Shown here: one piece after another, positions 44,301 through 49,348 of the stretch
Layout: each line of letters opens with the position of its first letter
Position numbering within the stretch: the stretch's first letter is position 1
Origin: Deltaproteobacteria bacterium
GTDB taxonomy: Bacteria > Myxococcota_A > UBA9042
Assembly (NCBI GenBank): GCA_016875335.1
Contig: VGRO01000023.1
Location: forward strand, 1 to 49,348
Reading direction: 5' to 3'
Length of the DNA stretch: 49,348 nt
Made by a program: the position numbers and the translations under genes
The notes under the pieces: generated by a model
What the model saw: the letters and a program-made list of their open reading frames with translations, nothing else
Told to the model about the DNA's origin: nothing
The model's database searches: none

Positions 44301-45488
44301 GCGGCGCTCGAAACGGCCTTGGCCGACGACGCGCACAACGCCGCCGTCCTCGACGAACTCGTCAAGACTTCGGAGGCGCTGCGCAACTGGTCGTCGTGGG
44401 CAAACGCCATGGAACTGCGGTTGGTCCACGAGAAGGCCCGCGAAGCCCGGGTGGCGCATCTTGCCCAGTTGGCACGGGTGCTGTTGACTGAGCTCGACGA
44501 CGACGCGCGCGCCAAGCCCGTCGTGGCCGAACTGCAGAAGCTCGCGCCCAAGGATCCGGCCACCAGGCAGGTGCTGGCCATGGTCAAGTCGCACAGCGGC
44601 GACCCAGCCGAGGCGGCGGCCGGCCTGGAACAGGTGGTGCGCGAGACCGACGACCCGCAGGCGCTCATCGCCATCCATCAGCAGCTCGCCGACCTGTACC
44701 TCGGGCCGCTGAACAATGCCGGGAAGGGCCTTCGCGAGTTGCAACGCCTGGTCAGCCTCGACCCGCGCCGCTGGGAATTCCGGCGCAAGCTTTGCGACCT
44801 GTACGCGCAACGGCAGTCGCACGAAGCGCTGGCCGAGTCGCTCAAGCAATGGCTGGCCCACCTGGAGGATCCGGACGACAAGCGCACGCTGCAGTTGGCT
44901 CGCGGTCTGGAGATTGTCGGGATCATGCGCGAACTCGCCGCGGTCCTGATGACGCTGGGCAAGCCGCAAGAGGCGGCTGCCCACCTGCGCCGGGCCTGGG
45001 AGCTGAACGGCAACGACCCGGACCTCAACGGCTCCCTGGCCCCGCTGCTCGAACTGACAGGTGATGTCCGACTGGCTGGAGACCTGCACGACTGGCTCGC
45101 CAGCCACCACGCCAGCGACAAGGCCAAAGTGGCGCTGCACTTGTCACGGGCGGCGCTCCTGCACGAGCGGCAAGCCGACCTGCAGGGCGCGCGCGACCGC
45201 TTCAAGAAAGCGATGGAGTCCGCGCCCGGCGACGACGAGGCCACGCTCGGCAGTGCCCGGGTGTGTCTGGCACTGGGCGAGGTGGATCGGGCGATGCGGC
45301 TTTTCGACCTTGTGGCCCGCAAGTCGGCCCAGAGCGTGCCCGCCGATCTGCGCGCCGATGCGCAGGTGGGCATGGGTCGCTGCCGCCTGATGCGCAACCA
45401 GCGCGACCAGGCGCGGGCGTGTTTCGAACAGGCGCTGGCGCTGGTCCCCGGGCACAAGGCGGCCGCAGAGGCCTTGGCTGGGTTGTAG
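35352..45488 (+). CDS. Giant Ala-rich TPR-type repeat protein (3378 residues)
   Basis: One uninterrupted 10.1-kb frame encodes helix-turn-helix repeats from end to end. Clear TPR-like units occur around residues 430-480 (AVEAYQRVLTVQPDHGGALT) and through the C-terminal ~600 residues (ALDAYARLARLDPADAGSRL, ARACFEQALALVPGHKAAAE). The middle is more degenerate, very rich in Ala, Leu, Asp and Glu. There is no signal peptide, membrane segment or catalytic motif, so it is predicted to be a cytoplasmic superhelical scaffold of about a hundred 34-residue units, an estimate from length. ATG at 35352 has GAGG 6 nt upstream. It has its own promoter and is followed after 27 nt by argC. Gene products of this size are often surface- or assembly-related in Myxococcota, but nothing here fixes the role. 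Confidence 0.9.
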   Translation: MIAAGQSTANDGTALPELGDVEQVAAALQDDASTAEWATDTLLQLSAREPHPRLRAAILQAAAGLAARADASRATGLYRESFRLFPTVEVGQALARLTADDPAFQRLFRYGHIVDAVAALAAEGPTAAEALLDAARGHIVQGHGRAALVCLDRLTAARPDHAEAAELRQTAEAQVEARQEALTAQRLALAECEEAERANSLLAYAELLLAGDEPLDDAAAVLADAVDSGADLAAAAPLWVEVARALGDQVELTRALACSLAAGDALPTRLQHADELVNIPGIDRTAPAAARVALEVLHEAVPDDQTVAARLEGAKRLAGEDPGGQLEAMRLQAVRDRDRQGEAVACLGLASLAAAADDWGNAERHYRRVRTLTPQDGEALDFFERYYRQTGDHKRLLVALSQRLGATEGRETVRIALEMAQLCEGPLESPDRAVEAYQRVLTVQPDHGGALTALRTLHEAQGRWHAVRDTLERTARAQLAKAALDPRTKSAAIATLEQLVALCTDDARCKDDGATAQFARQILDLDPDHAAALSIVDGHLQESGRFSELVALLKRAAGQGGSAKAAILLRMGNVLADDLGQPAAAIDAWRSALDAQPSLVEAQLRLRRAARATGDSGAVLASLLDEIGSVVGGAAIDLGTPVPTVLGALTRAVDTAAQLPAGDAAGPTPALSSASPPQANLATQLHEAAVLAETRSDGKRLAGRLYALILSDAPESDVAVDGVVRCWSTADDGAQLQAVLQRLADRETGAARKARLLTLLADTQLNVGMDMAAALATAQQARQLAPDDPRTREIHVEAAIGVGDLDALRVACGDDREGLGLFAERALDIATQTEGVRRFAWWRAAATVLHDELGETERAALALSDAVAACLSAVAEPASASTQELLGPAERGQLCDQLRKYAHEAGLRGAERLALEAWLEVAEGAESQAARLALVDLMVASGELSDADAMARSLAEEAVAERDAAMLVQALDRQIGLVQDPEVADPSLGWESIADVLALATGDGDLLATARQALLDRCVRACSELAQGETLWPTVARIAVCGLACCGPADGATRRQLLEWQETACVEAGQWQGAVAAAQALAEASLADGDASPASAAWVRAAEWALDRLGDAAAAESLYRKAVAATADDTAAWAGLVATLRAGGDATALALVLDEVLTLQATGRESRARYALERAELSSALDEADLLAAVWPVVTSLAEVDGLTEAEEALVSIAAGQLDVPEFGSRIAERLQPVFERHGRTEEALRCRELIALHAPRRSDARISGLVAVADAVADGSPRQAFDALFHAVADAPERTDLFDRLDALAGRIGAQDRLQRLLRGMAGLDASGVFVAVPDAARPAVLAKLAQLAEARGDHAQVVEACATWRALQPSDAAPWALAERAHAAVGDWQQAEDAAAALTTLGTDAERAAAWLRRIERASAADARAAWQLAQSAAVALPAEVALRQRQLALARVLGDDQALAEALAGAIDGSPIAVADLGAARRELAETLSRCGANRALDAAGRWLAILDDDPADDEAIAACFALLPALGDADSALARELLERLEPIADARGESDRVDQLLGALVDLATDDAARIVLLERQAQVRETALGDALAALDCLSRASGLGGDLGPRLAAMSPVAAGALAAGLSSVAVAAAFESAASSRSLPADRLALRRAGLRALGDGAMLDAVRSLLEGVLRDDPADADAMGQLDHLAAQSGDVKARLALLTLRIARAAGPSEASAIWLERAQLAADADSTTEARESFAQAVALGDTDTRVAANAGLADLCESGGDLLSAAAAVLALVADHPDRDDRVGLRLRAAGLAQAGDDPAMARSILADGLAEFAGSAALFNAMDAVLSEIGDDEALALHLHAAWTGIEGLGDDERHALAGRWIGLVQLLHGPGEALAQAAAELTGLGLADVAVQDAIEALTGVDGEPWASWQQQAWLLAADRAERSGDPERELAARLQLGSAGLDRAARVEGRRRSACLLGQLGETGAALAKWYELLDLGVQEGSGWTDADVEAIVELADRCDQAREAGEYLQLAAAELANRDRKAAVLLRLADRAAAAGDREAQWALAQQVLADAPGHTAALAARGEALAGWADAPVEAHVAHARDVAATASPADRPAALLALAALLVSDTATADEGVRAALQVAEAHPDQADAAFAAVEAVVDVAPTAVQLARIAATRSVAAAAWLEARARQAGDWADLDGLLWARAEQSAAEGDVDGAVAALLELADMRTGERNDAPGAAQALDRARAIAPDNEAVLRLRLQLADDADDHGAVAELCAALAEVAEADEAPVLSFRAAQAWLAANALDRALAACDCSLAGDDTAVDVHLLRAELRDRQGQTSLAVGELDAAASRVRPASEAAAAELWLRAAELARKAELAEPWSKALVQAIAAGAAERALALAPVAELDGTWLKRAVADIAPALHAAQRPAQALELRRRLADTATGADRLAARRGLAQQSAADGDPVGALATLFDVAVDRELPQAELLDVLVEAHLVATQGQLVEDWIDRIAELVACGDVAEDQAASVVGYAAQAAGDAGLADRGADLWDALWDQRPDDADARDGTLALRRLANDPARLAAALEKALVFADAADKPTLRIELAALKLDGLGRPREALRLVQDVLAADAGHEEALALAERLADNPVLGDETLGLLDRHYRTAKNWPGLERVLKKRMDRAKTAAARAEIAQMLAQLQSEQLSHSDDALRSLWAAMQADPRLTTLEAIEKIARPQEHDDMLAKVYAQVLTTPLRPDDRAQVLARAAALDKRRGDLAAAERRLREALQASPNLGDAFDLLDALLDDQKRFSDLVALLLDRAAMVVEIDVQRALLGRAAELARAAQDQEAALDAYARLARLDPADAGSRLAQVEILREAGLGARLADALASLAEVTQDQRSRAELLCEAARLQHAGADSEERMAALYGRAFEACGACDEAFVWLERHLHGRPRQLVPILQARADALPKGPTRTLALRKLAHAHRDLDDAAGACAALETALADDAHNAAVLDELVKTSEALRNWSSWANAMELRLVHEKAREARVAHLAQLARVLLTELDDDARAKPVVAELQKLAPKDPATRQVLAMVKSHSGDPAEAAAGLEQVVRETDDPQALIAIHQQLADLYLGPLNNAGKGLRELQRLVSLDPRRWEFRRKLCDLYAQRQSHEALAESLKQWLAHLEDPDDKRTLQLARGLEIVGIMRELAAVLMTLGKPQEAAAHLRRAWELNGNDPDLNGSLAPLLELTGDVRLAGDLHDWLASHHASDKAKVALHLSRAALLHERQADLQGARDRFKKAMESAPGDDEATLGSARVCLALGEVDRAMRLFDLVARKSAQSVPADLRADAQVGMGRCRLMRNQRDQARACFEQALALVPGHKAAAEALAGL

Positions 45489-45515
45489 CACTCGGTGGCC
45501 CGAGAGGTTCCCGCG

Positions 45516-46598
45516 ATGTCCGACGTCTCCAACGTGTCCGCGCTGTCCCGGCCGTGCCGGGTGGCCGTGGTGGGCGCCACCGGGTATGGCGGCGCGGAGC
45601 TGTTGCGCCACCTGCTGGTGCACCCTTCGGTCCAGGTCACGCGATTGGTCGCCAAGGACAACCTGGGCAAGCGACTGGGCCAAGTGCATCTTTCGCTGGA
45701 CGGCCTGACCGATCTGCGCATCGAAGACGCGGAGCCTGAGGCCGTCGCCGCCGACGCGGAATTGGTGTGCGTAGGGCTGCCGCACAAGGTATCGGCCCAG
45801 GTCGTCGCGCGCTATGTCGATCTCGGCAAGGCGGTCGTGGACCTGAGCGGCGACTATCGCTTGACCGACGCGGCGGCGTACCGGCACTACTATGAAGTGG
45901 ACCACCCCTTGCCTGAGCGCCTGGGCACGTTCGTGTACGGGATGCCCGAGTTGCACCGCGACGCCCTGCGCACGGCCCGCCGGGTGGCCTCGCCTGGCTG
46001 TTTCGCCACCGCCATCACCTTGGCGCTCTTGCCCTTCGCCAAGGCCGGGCTGCTCCAGGGCCGCGTTCGAGTGACGGCCATGACCGGTTCGTCGGGGTCG
46101 GGCGCCAATCCGGCGCTCGGCACCCACCACCCGCTGCGCGCACAGACGATGCGGGCCTACAAGCCCCTGACCCACCAACACACGCCAGAGATCGAACAGA
46201 CGCTGCGCCTGGCGGGCGCCCGGGAGTTTGCGCTGGATTTCGTGCCGGTGTCGGCGCCGCTGGTGCGCGGCATCTTGGCGACGTGCTGGTTCGAGGTCGA
46301 CGCAACCGTCGATCCTGACGCCATCAAGGCATTGCCGGGGCAGCAGTTTGCCGCTGAACGGCTGATCCGCGTACTGCGCGACCGCCTGCCTGAAGTCAAC
46401 GCCGTCGCGGGCTCGATGTTTGCCGAGGTCGCGGTCAGCGTCGACGAGCGCACGGACCGCGGTCGCCGCACCGTGCTCGCCCACTGCGCCATCGACAACC
46501 TGGTCAAGGGCGGCGCGGGCCAAGCCGTCCACGCCCTCAACCTCATGCTCGGCTGCGACGAGTACCAGGGCCTGGTCGCGCCAGCGCAATGGCCGTAA
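45516..46598 (+). CDS. argC: N-acetyl-gamma-glutamyl-phosphate reductase family (ArgC or LysY)
   Basis: This 360-residue enzyme has an N-terminal NADP-binding motif VVGATGYGGAELL (18-30), the catalytic Cys162 in VASPGCFATA, and the downstream block THQHTPEIEQ with catalytic His222. It reduces an acyl-phosphate to the semialdehyde in arginine synthesis (ArgC), or the LysW-linked aminoadipate equivalent (LysY). The stretch TGSSGSGANPALGTHHPLR has a LysY-like look in my memory of the families, so the substrate is not certain. ATG at 45516 has GAGAGG about 9 nt upstream; a GTG at 45495 is less likely. The stop overlaps argB by 10 nt. Confidence 0.85.
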   Translation: MSDVSNVSALSRPCRVAVVGATGYGGAELLRHLLVHPSVQVTRLVAKDNLGKRLGQVHLSLDGLTDLRIEDAEPEAVAADAELVCVGLPHKVSAQVVARYVDLGKAVVDLSGDYRLTDAAAYRHYYEVDHPLPERLGTFVYGMPELHRDALRTARRVASPGCFATAITLALLPFAKAGLLQGRVRVTAMTGSSGSGANPALGTHHPLRAQTMRAYKPLTHQHTPEIEQTLRLAGAREFALDFVPVSAPLVRGILATCWFEVDATVDPDAIKALPGQQFAAERLIRVLRDRLPEVNAVAGSMFAEVAVSVDERTDRGRRTVLAHCAIDNLVKGGAGQAVHALNLMLGCDEYQGLVAPAQWP

Positions 46599-47440
46599 CC
46601 ATGCACGGCCTCGCGCATCGCAGAATCCTGGTCAAGGTAGGCGGCGAGACCGTCAAGGTGGCCGCCGACCGCGAACGCCTCGCGCGCGACGTTGCGGCCG
46701 TCGTGCGCATGGGCGCCAAGGTCGCGATCGTCCACGGCGCGGGGCCGCAGATCACTGCGCTCGCCGAGCGGCTCGGGATTGCCAGCGTCATGCACGGCGG
46801 CAGGCGTGTGACGGACGCGGCGATGCTGCGCGCCGTGGCGATGGCCATGTGCGGCGAGGTCGCCACCGACCTGATGGGTGCGCTGCTGGGCGCCGGAGTC
46901 GATGCCTTGCCCTTGCCCGCCGCGGCGGCCGGGATCGTCGTCGGCCGAAAGCGACCGCCCAGGGCCGTGCCAGGCGAGGCGGAACCGGTGGACTTCGGTT
47001 GGGTCGCCGACGTCGATCGCGTGCGCGCGCAACCGGTCGAGGCGCTGTGGGCGAGCGGCCTGCTACCTGTGCTGTCTTCCCTGGTCGCGGATGCCAGCGG
47101 CAAATTGCTGAACCTGAACGCCGACACCCTGGTCACGGCGCTCGTGCCGGCGCTGCGCATCGAAGAGGTGGTGCTGGTCACCGGCGTTCCCGGCGTGTTT
47201 CGCAACCTCGAAGACCCCCGGACCCACCTGCCGTACCTGCAGGACACCGAACTGCCCGGCTTGATTCGGAGCGGCGCCGTTCAGGGGGGCATGGTGGCCA
47301 AACTGGAAGAAGTCGGGCGCATCCTGCACCAGGGAGCCGAGCGCGTTGCGATTGTCGGGTACCAAGACGAGGGCGCTCTGACCGGCGCCGTCACCGACGC
47401 GCCAGGCATGCGCACGCTGGTGCAGCGGAGCGCCGCGTGA
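46589..47440 (+). CDS. argB: Acetylglutamate kinase family (ArgB or LysZ)
   Basis: This 283-residue amino-acid kinase has ILVKVGGETVK (Lys16, GG), IVHGAGPQITALAERL (the second Gly-rich loop; ArgB normally has GGGPQ), HGGRRVTD, LNLNADTLVTALVPAL and VVLVTGVPGVF, all in the order of the family. It phosphorylates N-acetylglutamate, or the LysW-aminoadipate equivalent. The start at 46589 overlaps the argC gene by 10 nt; a second ATG at 46601, just past the argC stop, is possible. Its TGA overlaps the GTG start of the next gene. The allosteric N-terminal helix of arginine-inhibited ArgB proteins is missing, suggesting an arginine-insensitive form. Confidence 0.88.
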   Translation: MAVTMHGLAHRRILVKVGGETVKVAADRERLARDVAAVVRMGAKVAIVHGAGPQITALAERLGIASVMHGGRRVTDAAMLRAVAMAMCGEVATDLMGALLGAGVDALPLPAAAAGIVVGRKRPPRAVPGEAEPVDFGWVADVDRVRAQPVEALWASGLLPVLSSLVADASGKLLNLNADTLVTALVPALRIEEVVLVTGVPGVFRNLEDPRTHLPYLQDTELPGLIRSGAVQGGMVAKLEEVGRILHQGAERVAIVGYQDEGALTGAVTDAPGMRTLVQRSAA

Positions 47441-48057
47441 GGACGCTTGCACCGGCATTGGCGGGCCTGGTCGCCTGGGGAATCGCCACCGCCGCGCACG
47501 CCCATGACGTCGACGGCAATTGGGGCATTGGTTTCGAAGAGACCCTGACGGCTGTAGGCAGCCGCCAGATCCTGCCGATCGACCAAGGCTTGGCCGGCAC
47601 GTCCAGCGCGGCACAGCCCGACATCCGCGCTTCTGGCCTGTGCGGCCGCTGGTGGTACGGCAACGTTGGCGTGGAGGCCGTGTTCGGCTTTGCCCTGCAC
47701 GTGCCCGCCACGGCGCCGTTCGAGTTCGGCGGCTTCCTCTCGGCCGGCGTGTTGTACAACGTCGTGCGCGCCCCGCAGGTCAACTTGACCATCGGCTTGC
47801 GCGCGCTCGCAGGCATCGGCCGGACCAACGCGAGCGGCGTGGCGACCGACACCCGAGTCGGCTTGGCGTTCGAGATTCCGATCCGCGCCGAGTACTTCTT
47901 CAACCCGCAGTTCGCCATTGCGGGTGCGTTCGGCCCGACCCTGGCCTACAACGGCACACGACCCAATCCGCTGACTGGCGGCAGTTCGTCGCTCGATATC
48001 GCGATCGCCCGCGGCGACTTTGGCGGCGGCCTCGGCTTTACCTACTACCTGCGGTGA
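47437..48057 (+). CDS. Small outer-membrane beta-barrel protein coupled to argB
   Basis: This 206-residue protein has a signal peptide (MRTLAPALAGLVAWGIATA, cleavage likely after AHA) followed by strand-rich sequence: DGNWGIGFEETLTAVG, RWWYGNVGVEAVFGFALHV, GGFLSAGVLYNVVR, LTIGLRALAGIGR, IRAEYFFNPQFAIAGAFG, GDFGGGLGFTYYLR. It is probably an eight-stranded barrel. GTG at 47437 overlaps the argB stop as GTGA and has GGAG at 6 nt, so the reading frame is translated with argB. A barrel gene inside an amino-acid biosynthetic operon is unusual. No function is recognised. Confidence 0.75.
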   Translation: MRTLAPALAGLVAWGIATAAHAHDVDGNWGIGFEETLTAVGSRQILPIDQGLAGTSSAAQPDIRASGLCGRWWYGNVGVEAVFGFALHVPATAPFEFGGFLSAGVLYNVVRAPQVNLTIGLRALAGIGRTNASGVATDTRVGLAFEIPIRAEYFFNPQFAIAGAFGPTLAYNGTRPNPLTGGSSSLDIAIARGDFGGGLGFTYYLR

Positions 48058-48109
48058 GTGCCACGCCCGCGCCCGCACAGCGTTGGCCCCGTCGACGCCA
48101 AGGAGACCC

Positions 48110-49174
48110 ATGCCCGCCTGGATGCCACAGTTCACCCGCATCGCGCTCGTACCCGGCGACGGCATCGGCCCGGAAGTCATCCGCGCCGCGGTCCAGGTGT
48201 TGGACGCCGTACAGGCTCGCTTCGGCGGCGGATTCACAACCCAATGGTTCGACCTCGGCGCCGAGCGCTACCTCAAGACAGGCGAGACGCTGCCGCAAGC
48301 CGAGTTTGCAAGCCTGCGCGACAACTTCGACGCCATCTTGCTCGGCGCCTTTGGCGATCCGCGCGTGCCGAGCAACGTGCACGCCAAGGACATCTTGCTG
48401 GGACTGCGCCAGCGGCTCGACTTGTACGTCAACCTGCGCCCAGTGCGACTGGTCGACGCGCGGCTGTGCCCGCTCAAGGGCGTGCAGGCCGGCGGCGTGG
48501 ACATGGCGATCGTGCGCGAGAACACCGAAAGCGTATACGTGGGCATCGGCGGCTCGTTCAAGCCCGACACCGAAGACGAAGTGGCGCAAAACACGATGTT
48601 GTCCACCCGCAAGGGCTGCGACCGGCTGCTTCGCTATGCCTTTGAGCTTGCGCGTACCCGGCGCCACAAGCTGGTGCTGTGCGACAAGGCCAACGCCATC
48701 GAGTCGGCGCACGGTCTGTGGCGCAAGTCGCTCAAGGCGATGGCCCCGCAGTACCCCGACGTGCAGGCGACCACGCTCTATGCCGACGTGGCAGCGATGC
48801 GCATGACCACCCACCCGCACGAGTTCGACGTGGTGGTCGGCGACAACATGATCGGCGACATCCTGAGCGACCTCGCCGCGGCGCTGGTGGGGGGTCTGGG
48901 CCTGGCGCCCTCGGCCTCGACGCATCCCGGACGGGTGGCGCTGTACGAACCTGTGCACGGGTCTGCGCCCGACATCGTCGGTACCGGCAAGGCCAATCCG
49001 CTGGCGGCGATCCTGTCGCTCGGGATGCTGTTGCGGGACCAGGGGCTGACGCAGGCGGCCGACGCGGTGGAGGCGGCCTGCGCGCAAAGCGTGGTCGAGC
49101 GGGCGTGCACGCCGGACCTGGACGGCAGCCTGACGACCGAGCAGGTGGCCGCATGGGTCGCCGCGCGCGTGTGA
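48110..49174 (+). CDS. Isopropylmalate/homoisocitrate-type decarboxylating dehydrogenase
   Basis: This 354-residue protein has the beta-decarboxylating dehydrogenase fold with LVPGDGIGPEV near residue 13, LLGLRQRLDLYVNLRPVRL (substrate Arg residues), MAIVRENTESVYVGIGG, DKANAIE, GDNMIGDILSDLAAAL (metal-binding Asp residues) and HGSAPDIVGTGKANP (NAD+-type adenosine loop). LeuB usually reads 'VRELTGG' in the substrate loop, while homoisocitrate, tartrate and D-malate dehydrogenases read 'RENTE', so the substrate may be 3-isopropylmalate or homoisocitrate. ATG at 48110 has AAGGAG at 5 nt. It follows the barrel gene by 52 nt in the argC-argB group. Confidence 0.85.
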   Translation: MPAWMPQFTRIALVPGDGIGPEVIRAAVQVLDAVQARFGGGFTTQWFDLGAERYLKTGETLPQAEFASLRDNFDAILLGAFGDPRVPSNVHAKDILLGLRQRLDLYVNLRPVRLVDARLCPLKGVQAGGVDMAIVRENTESVYVGIGGSFKPDTEDEVAQNTMLSTRKGCDRLLRYAFELARTRRHKLVLCDKANAIESAHGLWRKSLKAMAPQYPDVQATTLYADVAAMRMTTHPHEFDVVVGDNMIGDILSDLAAALVGGLGLAPSASTHPGRVALYEPVHGSAPDIVGTGKANPLAAILSLGMLLRDQGLTQAADAVEAACAQSVVERACTPDLDGSLTTEQVAAWVAARV

Positions 49175-49175
49175 A

Positions 49176-49348
49176 TCACCCGGGCGCCGCCGCCTTCTGG
49201 GGCACGAAGATGTCGCTCACGGTTAGGGGGTGTAGCCAAATCTCGTCTGTTGCGAGGTCGAAGAGCATGCCGGCAGATCGCGAGCGCGCCCGCAGCGACC
49301 GACCGAGGCGCACTCGCAGTGCGCCGACCGAGGAAGCGAGGACGTAAG
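49176..49348 (-). CDS. C-terminal end of a leftward gene (partial, unknown)
   Basis: A minus-strand frame enters from the right edge and ends at TGA (49176-49178), one base from the dehydrogenase stop. The 56 visible residues end with AGMLFDLATDEIWLHPLTVS followed by DIFVPQKAAAPG. The mix of hydrophobic and acidic residues looks like real protein, although some codons (CTA, ACA) are less GC-biased than in neighbours. The start lies outside the window. No family is recognised. Confidence 0.5.
   Translation of the reverse strand, partial: YVLASSVGALRVRLGRSLRARSRSAGMLFDLATDEIWLHPLTVSDIFVPQKAAAPG

Noticed and set aside
36087..45140. An antisense open frame of 3017 codons opposite the giant TPR gene
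   Set aside because: Its translation is rich in Arg, Gln, His and Val with no domain. It is open because GC3-biased codons on the plus strand avoid stops in that antisense frame. The plus-strand frame has TPR signatures, a ribosome site and a promoter.
45495..45515. GTG at 45495 as start of argC
   Set aside because: It would add seven residues with no ribosome site; the ATG at 45516 has GAGAGG upstream.

Overview
The window is GC-rich, densely coded bacterial chromosome. Several traits point to a Myxococcota-like organism (deltaproteobacteria in the old sense). These are strong GC3 bias, surface lipoproteins with a Cys/Asp-rich repeat (C-D-D-x-x-x-C-T-x-D-x-C), an FG-GAP/VCBS lipoprotein, an infC-rpmI-rplT-ihfA-merR ribosomal/IHF block and a giant Ala-rich TPR protein. 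The taxonomic call is inference from gene content; there is no rRNA in the window.

Layout. 1-3128: the start of a leftward gene, a 136-bp TA-flanked MITE-like repeat, a DUF486 membrane protein, a 740-bp non-coding stretch holding two foldback elements, and a polytopic membrane protein. 3224-7743: a rightward five-gene cassette (ketoacyl synthase III, DGAT2-like acyltransferase, FabI-like SDR, carboxymuconolactone-decarboxylase-like protein, atypical metallophosphoesterase) ending in a hairpin terminator. 7748-16049: a rightward group with a large Cys-rich repeat lipoprotein, a FIST-domain protein overlapping a TolC-type channel gene, and an FAD-linked oxidase. 16053-23217: leftward genes for an FG-GAP lipoprotein and, separately, a three-gene unit made of a MukE/JetB-like protein, a short SMC-like ATPase and a degenerate CPBP membrane protease. 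23393-26840: leftward merR and infC-rpmI-rplT-ihfA, with a strong terminator between ihfA and merR and no pheST. 27147-27571: tRNA-Ala(GGC) with its own promoter and terminator.

27657-35009: an OPA/MFS transporter, a HEAT-repeat protein, greA-tsaE and a DUF2225-like exported protein, a beta-barrel protein (leftward), an unknown protein with a central membrane hairpin coupled to a small membrane protein, and a single-domain cupin. 35009-45488: a second copy of the 136-bp element, a clear promoter and a 3378-residue TPR-type protein. 45516-49174: an argC/argB (or lysY/lysZ) pair, a small beta-barrel outer-membrane gene translationally coupled to argB, and an isopropylmalate/homoisocitrate-type dehydrogenase. 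A partial leftward gene follows at the right edge.

Most noteworthy are: (a) the compact SMC/kite-type operon with no visible kleisin gene; (b) the 136-bp TA-flanked element sitting exactly in the stop codon of the neighbouring gene in both copies; (c) foldback and tandem repeats placed inside or next to conserved operons, including between rpmI and rplT; (d) the lipid-type cassette with an altered SDR active site; and (e) the giant TPR gene. All functional statements come from reading the sequence; no database search was run.
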